64,000 bases of DNA from Amycolatopsis rubida (GTDB lineage Bacteria; Actinomycetota; Actinomycetes; Mycobacteriales; Pseudonocardiaceae). Below, one piece after another: positions 33,946 through 43,330 of the stretch. Every line of letters begins with the position of its first letter. Position 1 is the first letter of the stretch. Made by a program: the position numbers and the translations under genes. A model generated the notes under the pieces. It saw only the letters and a list, made by a program, of their open reading frames with translations, ran no database searches and was not told the DNA's origin. The stretch lies in the NCBI RefSeq assembly GCF_900115345.1, contig NZ_FOWC01000001.1, forward strand, positions 1,302,001 to 1,366,000, read 5' to 3'.

Positions 33946-34867
33946 ATGACGGCGAAACCGGCGACTTATTACGATACCTTTGCCGATCCGAGGGAATATA
34001 ACAACGGTGACCTCCGGTACCCGGGTTCGCCGATGATCGCGCTGGACACCCTGCGCGGCCATGACCGTTTTCCGAATATGAGCAGAACCGAGTTCCTGTT
34101 CAAGGATAACGGCGCTGTCTTGCAGTGGCAACTTGACTCGCCTCATCGAAGCGGTCAAGCGTGAGACACGACCCGCGGCCAAAAATGTCAAGGCCGACAT
34201 CGAGGACAAGACTTTCATCGAGGTCACCAGCATGATGCTCGACGACTTGGACGAGCGCAACACGCGGCTCGCGCCGACCTTCGCGTTCGTCGACCCTGTC
34301 GGAGTCAAGGCCACCCCGATGTCCGTCCTCCTTCGCCTGACTATCCGAAAGGTGAGCTGCTCATCTATTTCGCACACGAGGCGGTAACCCGATTCTGCGG
34401 TGGGGGAAATATCGATCAAGCCCTGCCAGTTGCACGAGATGTGCAAGTACCCCTATACCCAGAGCTTCGCGATGTATGGCGACCGTGGCAAGCGATTTTA
34501 CGACCTGTTCTACCGAACACGTGAACTCATCGGCCTGGACAGCATGAAAGCCGCGATGTGGAAGGTGGCCCAGTCAGGCGACTTCAGCTTCCGTGATCGG
34601 CTCGCTAACCAGGAAGTCATTTTCTCGCAGTCCGTCAACACCGCGCCGCTGCGCCGGCACCTGCCCCAACACTTCGCAGGCCAAGCCGTCACTATCGAAT
34701 CCGTTGTTGACCATGTGGTGGCTGCGACGCCGGACGCCAGCAGCCACGTCAAACGCACTACCTTGGCACCGATGCAAACGGACGGCCTGATCACCAGTCC
34801 CAACCAGGCCCGAAAGAACTCCTACCCGAATGGAACCGTCATCGTCTTCCCCGACGCTCTGGCATAA
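33946..34867 (+). pseudogene. Broken three-Cys-motif partner protein (TcmP-like)
   Basis: Pieces of one protein occur in successive frames. The first has TYYDTFADPREYNNGD and PGSPMIALDTL. The second (from about 34133) has LIEAVKRETRPAAKNVKADI and APTFAFVDPVGVKATP. The third has YPKGELLIYFAHEAVTRFCG near 34340. The fourth has QLHEMCKYPYTQSFAM to the TAA at 34867. Frameshifts lie near 34130 and 34337, and an internal deletion near 34410. The N-terminus is missing. Intact TcmP genes usually sit beside a Gp37Gp68/DUF5131 gene, which is absent here. Confidence 0.65.
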
Positions 34868-34938
34868 ATCGGCGACGACGCCAGGCCGGCGAGAACAATC
34901 CCTGGTCGCGCACCGATGAGGTCTGTTCGCGAGCAGGG

Positions 34939-36075
34939 TCAGCCGCCGGAGTGCATGTCTTCGGCTTCGGGGACGCAGTTGTCGTCGGGGTCGTCCAGCC
35001 AGCCGTGCGGGAGCGTGACCTTGCCGGGCGAGCCCTGCCGCCCACGCGGTCCGGTTGCCGCCTCGGGGAACGGCGCGTCGTGGTCGAGTTGGGCGATGAG
35101 GCCGTCCAGTTGGCCCATGTTCGAGACGGTCGCGAAGCCGCGGCGGAGTTCGGAGCCGACCGGGAAGCCCATCAGGTACCAGGCCATGTGCTTGCGGATG
35201 TCGCGCATGGCCTTGTCGTGCCCGTCGTGTTCGACAAGGAGTTCCGTATGGCGGCGGAGTACCTTCGCGACCTCGCCGAGGTTCGGCGGAGCCGGCAGCG
35301 GCCGCCCGGCGAACGCGGCTTCCAGTTCGCCGAACAGCCATGGCCGGCCCAAGCAGCCGCGTCCGACGACGACGCCGTCGCAGCCGGTTTCGCTGACCAT
35401 GCGCAGGGCGTCGTCGGCGGAGAAGATGTCGCCGTTGCCCAGCACCGGAATGCTGGTGACAGCCTCTTTAAGAGCGGTGATCTTGGTCCAGTCGGCCTGG
35501 CCGGAGTAGCGCTGCGCGGCGGTGCGCGCGTGCAAGCTGACGGCAGCCGCGCCCTCGGCTTCGGCGATGCGTCCGGCGTCGAGGAAGGTGTGGTGGTCGT
35601 CGTCGATACCGACGCGGAACTTCGCGGTGAACGGAACACCAGCCGGTTCGGCGGCCTTCACGCAGGCGGAGATGATGTCGGCGAACAGCTTCCGCTTGTA
35701 GGGAAGCGCCGCCCCACCGCCCTTGCGGGTGACTTTAGCGACGGGGCAGCCCCAGTTGCTATCCACGTGGTCGGCCAGGCCTTCGCCGACGATGATTCGC
35801 ACGGCTTCGGCCATGGTTTTGGGGTCGACGCCGTAGAGCTGCATGGACCTGGGCTTTTCGTGCTCGCCGAAGGTCATCATGTGCATCGTGCCGGGGTGCC
35901 GCTCGACGACTGCGCGGGCAGTGATCATCTCGCACACGTAGATGCCAGCGCCGTACTCCTGGCAGAGCTGCCGGAACGCCACATTGGTGATCCCCGCCAT
36001 CGGAGCGAGCACGACGGGAGGATCGACCTGGTAAGGGCCGATCTTCAACGTCGGCGCGCTCAACGTGGCAGTCAC
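34939..36075 (-). CDS. tRNA-dihydrouridine synthase (DusB-like)
   Basis: A 378-residue TIM-barrel flavoenzyme with the FMN-binding start VVLAPMAGITNVAFR, the catalytic cysteine Cys110 in SNWGCPVAKVTRKGGGAAL, the HARTAAQRYSG loop, and GNGDIFSADDAL and GRGCLGRPWLF at the phosphate-binding end. It reduces specific uridines of tRNA with NADPH. I take the GTG at 36075 as start; the open frame extends 12 codons further. It is divergent from the DUF2339 gene. Confidence 0.9.
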   Translation of the reverse strand: MTATLSAPTLKIGPYQVDPPVVLAPMAGITNVAFRQLCQEYGAGIYVCEMITARAVVERHPGTMHMMTFGEHEKPRSMQLYGVDPKTMAEAVRIIVGEGLADHVDSNWGCPVAKVTRKGGGAALPYKRKLFADIISACVKAAEPAGVPFTAKFRVGIDDDHHTFLDAGRIAEAEGAAAVSLHARTAAQRYSGQADWTKITALKEAVTSIPVLGNGDIFSADDALRMVSETGCDGVVVGRGCLGRPWLFGELEAAFAGRPLPAPPNLGEVAKVLRRHTELLVEHDGHDKAMRDIRKHMAWYLMGFPVGSELRRGFATVSNMGQLDGLIAQLDHDAPFPEAATGPRGRQGSPGKVTLPHGWLDDPDDNCVPEAEDMHSGG

Positions 36076-36205
36076 TCTTCCATTGTCGCTCGTGACGTAC
36101 GGCACACGCATCCGGGCAGGTCGGCGGACGCGAGACCATCTCGTGTCCAGCCTTGAGTAGTGCTACGGATCCGATCATCGTGCCGTTTCGCCCACGCTGT
36201 CCGGT

Positions 36206-38668
36206 ATGACCACGGAAGCTGCAACGCTCCACCGCCTGGCCGGCGAGCTGGACGACCTCGGCCGCCGCCTGACACACGTAGGCACCGAACTCCGCGCGGT
36301 GCGACCCCAGCCTGAACCGGCGACCGGCCAGCCCGACGAGGCATCCGTCCTGGACACGGCCGCGCGCTCCCAGCCGACGTCGGGCCAACCGGGCGACCAC
36401 GCTGAGTCGGCAGCGCCGACCAGGGAGCAGTCGCAGGCGGCCTACCCGCCTGACGGCACTCAGCCCGGCAGCTCCGCCCACCCGGCCGTGCCGACCGTCG
36501 GCTCCGACCACTCGGCCGTGCCGACCGTCGGCTTCGCCCACCCGGCCGCGCCGGGGCCTGCCGACAAGGCAGTCTCTTCCGCGGCGTCGGACCAGGCTGC
36601 CGCTGCGGCGGACATGACTGTCGCGCCGGACCAGACTGTCGCGCCGGACCAGACTGCGGCGTCGGACCAGACTGCCGTGCCGGACATGACTGCCGCGCCG
36701 GGCGAGCCGTCCGCGTCAGGTCGCCCTGCCGAGTCGGGCTCGGTTGCCGAAGCTGGCGATGCCGCCGTGCCGGGCCAACCCGCCGGACCTGGCCAGCCTC
36801 TTGCGCCTGGCCACAGCTATCCGACCGCTCCCGGTCGCCCGCCCGCCCCGGGCTACCAAGCTGCGCAGGGTCCGTACCTATACCCGGCCTACTCGGCCGC
36901 GCACGGGACAGCGTTCCACCCCCACCCGGGCTACTACTCGTACAACCCTTACGCAGCACCATATTCCGCCCAACCCGTGGCTGGCGCGACCCACCCGTCG
37001 ACGCCACAACCCGGGACCGGGCAACCCGCCGCGGGCGATGTCGCAGCCGGACAGTCCGCCGTCCAGCCGGGCCACGGACAGCCCGCCGCCGACCAGCCCG
37101 CTCAAGGACAACCGCAGGCAAGCTCCCAACATCCGCTGTACAGCCAGCCTCCCTTCATTCAGCGGCTTTACCCTCCAGCGCCGACGCTCCGTGAACGGCT
37201 CAGCCGCGAAGGCGCCGGTTCGCGGCTGCTGGCGTGGATCGGCGGCGCGGTGACGTTGCTCGGGGTCGTCCTGCTACTGATCCTGGCCATCCAACGCGGC
37301 TGGCTCGCCCCGTTGCCGCGGGTGGCGGTCGGCGCTGTGTTCGGTGGGATCCTGGTCGGCGCGGGCGCTTGGCTGCACCGCAAACCGGCGGCGCGTACGG
37401 GAGCATTTGCCCTTGTCGCTACTGGGATCGCGACGCTCTACCTCGACACTGTCGCTGCCACCTCCTTGTACGATTTCCTGCCCGTTCCCGCCGGGCTCGC
37501 GGTCGGCTTGGCGATCGCGGTAGGCGGACTTGTGCTTGCGGTCAAATGGGATTCCCCTCTCCTGGCTCATGCCGTGGTGGGAGGATGCGGGGTGTGTGCG
37601 CCCCTGATCACTTGGGGCTTCACTGATGAACTCGTGACGTTCCTTCTCATGATCCAGATCGCGACCGTCCCTGTCCAGCTTCGGCGGTCGTGGTCTCCCC
37701 TTTCGTTTACTGCAGCCATTCCTCCCTTGACAGCGGCGCTGATCGGTGTCGGGCTGCACACGTTGCCGGTGTGGGCGGTGCTCGCCGCTGGCGTGGCCAG
37801 CGCGGCGGCGGCGCTGGTCTCGTTGCGGCGCAACGACAGTGAGCCGTACTCGCTGTCCGTGCTGGCTGTTTCCCCGTTGCCGATCCTGGCTGCCGCGCTG
37901 GTGTCGCACAGACCGGAATCCGTGCTTCTCGCGGGTGGAACGGCGGTCGTGCTCATCGCGACCTGGATCATCGTTCGGGGGAATTCCGGTACTGTCGCAG
38001 GAATCGCCGGTCTCGTCGCCGGGATGCAGGCGACCGTCACACAGTTCGATGGCGGAGCTGTCCTGCTTGGCGAAGCAGTAGTGCTCGCGTTTGCGGCGAA
38101 GTTCACTCGAAACCGTTTCGCGCTGGGCGGTTCTCTCGTCTTCGCGGTGATCGGCGGACTGCTCGCGCTCGGGTCGGACGTGACCCCCGCGCTGCTGTTG
38201 CTCCCGCATTGGCATCCGCGAGATCTTCTCCTTACCGCGCTGGCCTCGGCCGCGCTTCTCCTCGCCGCGGCGATTGCGTTGCCGTGGGCGGCAATTCGGC
38301 TCAACGCGGTGAAGACGGCCAGCCTTGTGCCTTGGCCGCCTGCAGGATTGTGCGCGCTCTACGGCGCTGCTGGACTGGTGCTCACTGCGTCCATGCTCGT
38401 GGCTCCTGGCCGAGTCGGATTCCTGGTTGGCCATACGCTCGTCACGGTTTCCTGGACCGTAATGGCGTTCGTTCTTCTGCTGCGCGGGATCGAAGTGGTC
38501 GCGTTGCGGATAGCCGGGCTGGTGCTGGTGGCCGCTGCCGTCGCGAAGCTCGTGTTGTTCGACCTTGCCACGCTGGACGGGCTGGCTCGCGTGGGCGCGT
38601 TCCTCGGCGCCGGGGTGATCCTGCTTGTGGCGGGTGCCCGGTACGCACGGGTTGTCGCGTCGCGCTGA
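36206..38668 (+). CDS. DUF2339 membrane protein with repetitive N-terminus
   Basis: An 820-residue protein. Residues 1-30 form a helix (LAGELDDLGRRLTHVG). Residues 35-310 are a low-complexity Pro/Ala/Gln/Ser region with short repeats such as VAPDQT. From about residue 340 come roughly 14 or more transmembrane segments (LLAWIGGAVTLLGVVLLLI and following), as in DUF2339. The function of the family is unknown. Expansion of the repeats is in frame. It appears monocistronic. Confidence 0.82.
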   Translation: MTTEAATLHRLAGELDDLGRRLTHVGTELRAVRPQPEPATGQPDEASVLDTAARSQPTSGQPGDHAESAAPTREQSQAAYPPDGTQPGSSAHPAVPTVGSDHSAVPTVGFAHPAAPGPADKAVSSAASDQAAAAADMTVAPDQTVAPDQTAASDQTAVPDMTAAPGEPSASGRPAESGSVAEAGDAAVPGQPAGPGQPLAPGHSYPTAPGRPPAPGYQAAQGPYLYPAYSAAHGTAFHPHPGYYSYNPYAAPYSAQPVAGATHPSTPQPGTGQPAAGDVAAGQSAVQPGHGQPAADQPAQGQPQASSQHPLYSQPPFIQRLYPPAPTLRERLSREGAGSRLLAWIGGAVTLLGVVLLLILAIQRGWLAPLPRVAVGAVFGGILVGAGAWLHRKPAARTGAFALVATGIATLYLDTVAATSLYDFLPVPAGLAVGLAIAVGGLVLAVKWDSPLLAHAVVGGCGVCAPLITWGFTDELVTFLLMIQIATVPVQLRRSWSPLSFTAAIPPLTAALIGVGLHTLPVWAVLAAGVASAAAALVSLRRNDSEPYSLSVLAVSPLPILAAALVSHRPESVLLAGGTAVVLIATWIIVRGNSGTVAGIAGLVAGMQATVTQFDGGAVLLGEAVVLAFAAKFTRNRFALGGSLVFAVIGGLLALGSDVTPALLLLPHWHPRDLLLTALASAALLLAAAIALPWAAIRLNAVKTASLVPWPPAGLCALYGAAGLVLTASMLVAPGRVGFLVGHTLVTVSWTVMAFVLLLRGIEVVALRIAGLVLVAAAVAKLVLFDLATLDGLARVGAFLGAGVILLVAGARYARVVASR

Positions 38669-38851
38669 ACTTGCGAGATGTCCCCCGATCCGGGGAATCG
38701 AGATTGACCTCGGATCGGGGGCTTTCCCTTGTGTGGCACCAAACTCTAGTCGTGTCGGGGCAGTGGTCCGAGATGGCTCGCGAAGGTCGGCGGGGCGGAA
38801 CTGTCGGTGGCTCGTGGTTACCTGGGAAACCTACCGAGGAGGTATCCGACC

Positions 38852-39253
38852 ATGACCTACACCCACGACCCGAAACTCATTGAACGCGCAGGCGAATCCG
38901 TCGCATGGCTCACCACCGTGACTCCTCGCGGCCGCCCCGCGCCGCGGCCGGTCTGGTTTGTGCTCGATGGCGAGGACATCGTGGTCTTCAGCCGGCCCGG
39001 CACGGCCAAACTCAGGCACCTCGCCGCCAACCCAGAGGTGAGTTTCCACCTGAACAGCGACGAACACGGCGGGAGCATCATCGTCGTCAACGGGCGTGCG
39101 CAGGTCGACGAGGCCAAAGCCTCCGAAGCGCCTGGCTACCTGGCGAAGTACCAGCGGCATTACGCCGGTATCGGGTTCGCCGATCCAGCTGCCTTCGACG
39201 CCGACTACTCCGTGCGGATCCGGATCGTGCCGGAGAAGTCCTGGGGGTTCTGA
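38852..39253 (+). CDS. F420-dependent PPOX-class oxidoreductase
   Basis: A 133-residue split-barrel flavin/F420-binding protein with AWLTTVTPRGRPAPRPVWFV, VVFSRPGTAKLRHL and VSFHLNSDEHGGS, the pattern of the PPOX-class F420-dependent family (TIGR03667-like). It probably transfers hydride from reduced F420 to an unknown substrate. The ATG at 38852 follows GAGGAGG. F420 use fits an actinomycete. Confidence 0.87.
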   Translation: MTYTHDPKLIERAGESVAWLTTVTPRGRPAPRPVWFVLDGEDIVVFSRPGTAKLRHLAANPEVSFHLNSDEHGGSIIVVNGRAQVDEAKASEAPGYLAKYQRHYAGIGFADPAAFDADYSVRIRIVPEKSWGF

Positions 39254-39266
39254 GGGCAGCTCCCGG

Positions 39267-39854
39267 TTAGAAGCCGACGTCCAGGCAAGCCAGCCGTCCA
39301 CCCGCGGTTCCGGCGTGCCCGGGGTTGGTATGGGTGTGGGTTTCGTGGATCACCACGGACTTCGCCCGTCGTCCGTCGAATGTCCAGTCCACAGTGGAGG
39401 TTGCATGACCGATGCCTGAGCGGTCGGTGGTGAAGTCGAGCCAAATCTCGTTGCGCGGGTTGGCATAGGTCGGATCCACCGAAGGCTTCACCGGGTCCGG
39501 CACGTGCTGGAAATGCCCGCCCGCGGCGTCACCGGTGGCGCCGCAGGAGTTGACATGCGCGTGTGCACCGTATTCGTGCTGCGGCAGGAGGCCGCTGATC
39601 ACCAGCACGGTGGTGGTGCCGACGTGACCGGCGGACAGGGCCGAGACGTGCACCTTGGCTCCAGCAGGCACGAGATTCGGGCGGTAGGTGACGGCATGGT
39701 CGCCCGGGGTGTATGCCGCGAATGTGCCGTGGGCAGCGGTGAAGTGCACAGGAGAGGCCGCAGCCGGAGCGGCTGCGGCGGAGGTAGCCGAGAAACTCGT
39801 GGCGGAGAGACCGGCGGCGAGGGCTGCGGAAAGGAACTTAGGGAGGAAACGCAT
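39267..39854 (-). CDS. Secreted Cu-Zn superoxide dismutase-like protein
   Basis: A 195-residue protein with a Sec signal peptide (ending about residue 29) and a SOD-like beta barrel. The copper ligands are evident: GAHAHVNSCG, GGHFQHVP and VIHETH. The segment that should carry the zinc ligands His80 and Asp83 reads NPRNEIWLD, so the zinc site looks degenerate, as in copper-only SODs. The disulfide cysteines in NSCG and RLACLDVGF are kept. It converges on the F420 gene, 13 bp away. A true dismutase function is likely but unproven. Confidence 0.8.
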   Translation of the reverse strand: MRFLPKFLSAALAAGLSATSFSATSAAAAPAAASPVHFTAAHGTFAAYTPGDHAVTYRPNLVPAGAKVHVSALSAGHVGTTTVLVISGLLPQHEYGAHAHVNSCGATGDAAGGHFQHVPDPVKPSVDPTYANPRNEIWLDFTTDRSGIGHATSTVDWTFDGRRAKSVVIHETHTHTNPGHAGTAGGRLACLDVGF

Positions 39855-40320
39855 GAAACTTCTCTAACCAGTCGGCGCTTGCCGTGCCATGTTCTCCACT
39901 CGAACGTGTGGACGTCGCCCAGATGTCGGGACGGCTTTCCTCGCGGGCGTGAGGTGCGTGGGGTCGCTGAGTGGGACAGCGTCGGGATCAGCCAGATTCA
40001 GACGTTGGCCGGGCTGGGCGAGGTGCAGGTCAGATGTGGGCCTCGCCAGGCAGGCGTGCGTGGCTCTGGCTGGATGTTGGGCGCGAGGTCATCCGGCGCT
40101 CGTTGTGGAGAGGCTCAGAGGCGCACTGGTGCGGTTCGAGGCACGCTCCCCGTATTAGAGCGGCTGGCGAGTCGGTGGAGCTCGAACGGCGGTTGCGTCG
40201 GACGTGGAGGTCGCCCGGCTGGCCTGGTGAGTTTTCGGGCAGGGACGCGTTGGGTATTTGGCAGCGTGGCAGCGTCGGACTTGCCCGGCGATGCTTTGGC
40301 GAGCACCGGTGGAGCCTGAC
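39855..40320. other. Gap with G-rich, gene-free sequence
   Basis: 466 bp between the divergent SOD-like and DUF6328 genes. It is G-rich on the plus strand (GGGCGAGGTGCAGG, TCGGTGGAGCTCG) with no start or domain I can support. The two promoters must lie here. Confidence 0.5.
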
Positions 40321-41376
40321 ATGCCTGACGACCCGAACGGTGCCATGGGGTTTGACGGCCGTCGCGCGGACGACCATGAGCCAGCAGGTGCCAGCGGGCC
40401 GGATGAGGTCGGCGGGACGTCGGAGACCGGTCAACCGGCGGACGCCAGCGGGCAGGCCAGCAATGGCGGGTCGGTCGACGGCGGATCGACTGGTGACGGG
40501 CTGGTGGGCAGCGGCGGACCGGTGCAATCCAGCGGGCGAGTTCGGGCCGGTGACTCCGCGCGGATCCCCGGGTCTCCGCAACCCCGCGAGCCGGGGGAGA
40601 CCAGCGAGCCGGAGGAGACCAGCGGATCGGCGGAGGCTGGCGGACTGGGGCGACCCGGCGGGTCGACGCAACCCAGCGGGCTATCGCAAGCGACCGGATT
40701 GACGCACGGCAGCGGGCCAGGGCGGGACCGTGGGTCGGTGCGGGCCCCGGGATCGGCGGAGGCTAGTCGGTCGGCTGAGGTCGGCGAATCGGCGCACGCC
40801 AGCGGTCCGGCGCAGGTCGCCGCGTCGGCGGACGTGGCCGCGTCGGCGGACGTGGCCGGATCGGCGGGCGTGGCCGGATCGGCGGGGTTTGACGACGATG
40901 TCGAGCACACCGGCGAGACGCGGAACCAGATGTTGCAGCGGAACGTCGGCGAACTGCTGCAGGAGCTGCGGGTCGCGCAGGCGGGCGTGCAGATCCTGTT
41001 CGGGTTCCTGCTGTCGGTGGTCTTCACGGGCCGGTTTCACGACGCCAGCGGGTTCGAGAAGACGCTGCATCTGCTCGCGGTGCTGCTCACCGTCGCGGCG
41101 ACGGCGCTGCTGATCGCGCCTGCGGCGTGGCACCGGATGCTGTTCCGGACTGGGCGGCGGGAGCAGATCCTGCAGGTCGGCAACCGGGTCGTGCTCGTTG
41201 GCTTTGGGTGTCTTGCCGCGGCGATCACGGTGACTGTCGCGCTGATCGCGAAGGTCTCTTTCGGGCCGGTTGCGATGGGGCTCGTCGGCGGGACGGCGAT
41301 CTTGCTGTTCGGGCTGCTGTGGTTTGCGGTGCCGGGCATGCTGGTCGGCGACCAAAGGCGACGCGACGGTCGCTGA
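40321..41376 (+). CDS. DUF6328 membrane protein with repetitive N-terminal tail
   Basis: A 351-residue protein. The first ~195 residues are low-complexity Gly/Ser/Ala/Glu repeats (for example SADVAASADVAGSAGVAGSA). The C-terminal DUF6328 domain begins NQMLQRNVGELLQELRVAQ, followed by four transmembrane segments (ILFGFLLSVVFTGRF onward). DUF6328 alone is about 150 residues, so the tail is an addition. The ATG at 40321 is the likely start. The function is unknown. Confidence 0.8.
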   Translation: MPDDPNGAMGFDGRRADDHEPAGASGPDEVGGTSETGQPADASGQASNGGSVDGGSTGDGLVGSGGPVQSSGRVRAGDSARIPGSPQPREPGETSEPEETSGSAEAGGLGRPGGSTQPSGLSQATGLTHGSGPGRDRGSVRAPGSAEASRSAEVGESAHASGPAQVAASADVAASADVAGSAGVAGSAGFDDDVEHTGETRNQMLQRNVGELLQELRVAQAGVQILFGFLLSVVFTGRFHDASGFEKTLHLLAVLLTVAATALLIAPAAWHRMLFRTGRREQILQVGNRVVLVGFGCLAAAITVTVALIAKVSFGPVAMGLVGGTAILLFGLLWFAVPGMLVGDQRRRDGR

Positions 41377-41500
41377 GCGGCGTCGGTGCGGACCTCCGCT
41401 TGTCCTGCGCAGGACAGAAACGCCGTGGGCGCGGAGCTGTTCATCGAGCCGTCGGCAATTGTTGCCGTAGCGGTCGGGGCCGGTCCGTAGCTTCCTGCTC

Positions 41501-43330
41501 GTGACTGACTCTTCACGGCGGAACTTCCTGCGTGGCGCCGGAATCCTCGGTGCCGGTGCGGCGGTGTCCGCGCTTCCTGGTCTGAACGGGATCGCCGGGG
41601 CCGATCCCAGTGTCGCCCGGCGGCCGGACGGTGACAGCCCGCGGTTCACGATCGCGGTCATGCCGGACACCCAGTACCTGTTCGACGAGGACCGGGGCGA
41701 CTCGACGCCGGTGGACGCCTCGTTGTCGTACGTGCTGCGTCACGCGCACGACGACAACGTTGTCTTCCTCGCGCACCTCGGCGATCTCACGCAGAACGGG
41801 CAAGCCCGGGAGTTCGCTGGCATCAGCCGGTCGTTCCAGGTGCTCGACCGGTTCCGGTTCCCGTACAGCACGCTCGCGGGCAACCACGACATCGACGGTT
41901 CCACCGACGACCAGCGCGGCCGGACGCCGTACCTCGACGCGTTCGGGCCGCAGCGGCAGCGGAACTCGCCGACGTTCCGCGGTTCCTCGAAGGACGGCTA
42001 CAACACCTACCACGTGTTCCGGGCCGCCGGCCGGGAATGGCTGGTGCTCGCGATGGACTGGCGTCCGTCGGCAGGCGGGTTCGCGTGGGCGAAGCAGGTT
42101 CTCGCGCAGCACCCGAAGATGCCCGCCATCCTGACCATCCACGAGCTGGTCAACTCCGACGAGCAGGGCAAGGCGTTCCTGTCGGACTTCGGGAAGCGAG
42201 TCTGGGATGAGTTCGGCAACGAAAGCGACCAGATCTTCCTGACCCTCAACGGCCACTACTGGCCGCCGAGCCGTCTGGTGAAGCGCAACGCCGCCGGCCA
42301 CGACGTGCATTTGCACCTCACGAACTATCAGGACCGCTACTACGGCGGCAGCGGCATGATCCGGCTGTACCAGTTCGACGTCGCCCGCGGGGCGATCGAC
42401 GTCCGTACCTTCTCGCCGTGGCTCGATGGCCGGCGTGACCTCACAGAGCTGGAGCGCATCGAGGCCGAGCGCAGTACCGACGTCGACTACTTCAGCATCG
42501 ACATCGACTTCGACAAGCGGTTCGCCGGTTTCGCGCCCGTTCCGGTGCCGCCTGCCCGTCCGGTGAAGCCGCAGCTCGTGCCCGGCACCGTCGCGTACTG
42601 GCGGTTCGAGGGCGGCCGCGCAGGGGCTCCGGTTCCGGACAACGCGCTGATCAAGGACCTCACCGGCCGCGGCAACGACCTGCGCCGCGCGACCGTGCCG
42701 GGCAGTGGGCCTGACGCGCTGACTTACTCGGCGGATTTCTCGCCTCGCCAACCGTCGCGGGCGAGCCTTCGGTTCGACGGCGCGCGCAACCCTGGCCGCG
42801 GCGCGTACCTCCAGACCGTCGACAGCGCACCGATGAACAACCTGACCTTCCAGCGCGGCTACACCGTCGAAGCGTTCATCCGGCTACCCGAAAACTTCCG
42901 CGACGGCACCCACGGCTGGTGCGGCATCTTCGCGCGCCTCGGCAACGGCGGTGCGGCCGGGAAGTCCGGCGACGACCCGGACGAATCGGCCGCGACGTTC
43001 AGCGTCTCGGACAGCGCGGAGCTGCAGTGGGCGGTGTTCCCGTTGAACCAGAACGGGATTTCGACCAACTGGGGTCACGAACTGCCGTTGGCGAAGTGGT
43101 GGCACGTCGCGGTTGTCAACGACGGACGGCGCAGCACGCTGTACGTCGACGGCTGCCCGCTGCTGCGCAACCCCAAGACTCCGGCGGTCGGCCTGGCCAA
43201 TCCGGGCGGCAGCTGGCTGGTCGGCGCGTCGTCGTACCGGGGCAAGGTGGAGCGCAGCTTCTACGGCGAGATCGGCGAGGCCCGCGTGGTCGACCGGGCG
43301 CTGGCACCGCGGGAATTCCTGCTGGGCTGA
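41501..43330 (+). CDS. Tat-exported metallophosphoesterase with LamG domain
   Basis: A 609-residue protein. A Tat signal (SRRNFLRGAG, twin Arg at 6-7) is followed by a calcineurin-like phosphoesterase domain (about 48-330) with the motifs MPDTQYL, HLGDLTQNG, AGNHDID and NGHYWPPSR. In the first motif Gln replaces the usual His. A concanavalin-like LamG domain (about 395-609) begins VAYWRFEGG and ends GEARVVDRALAPREF. It should hydrolyse an extracellular phosphoester, with LamG binding glycans. The start is GTG at 41501. Confidence 0.87.
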   Translation: MTDSSRRNFLRGAGILGAGAAVSALPGLNGIAGADPSVARRPDGDSPRFTIAVMPDTQYLFDEDRGDSTPVDASLSYVLRHAHDDNVVFLAHLGDLTQNGQAREFAGISRSFQVLDRFRFPYSTLAGNHDIDGSTDDQRGRTPYLDAFGPQRQRNSPTFRGSSKDGYNTYHVFRAAGREWLVLAMDWRPSAGGFAWAKQVLAQHPKMPAILTIHELVNSDEQGKAFLSDFGKRVWDEFGNESDQIFLTLNGHYWPPSRLVKRNAAGHDVHLHLTNYQDRYYGGSGMIRLYQFDVARGAIDVRTFSPWLDGRRDLTELERIEAERSTDVDYFSIDIDFDKRFAGFAPVPVPPARPVKPQLVPGTVAYWRFEGGRAGAPVPDNALIKDLTGRGNDLRRATVPGSGPDALTYSADFSPRQPSRASLRFDGARNPGRGAYLQTVDSAPMNNLTFQRGYTVEAFIRLPENFRDGTHGWCGIFARLGNGGAAGKSGDDPDESAATFSVSDSAELQWAVFPLNQNGISTNWGHELPLAKWWHVAVVNDGRRSTLYVDGCPLLRNPKTPAVGLANPGGSWLVGASSYRGKVERSFYGEIGEARVVDRALAPREFLLG

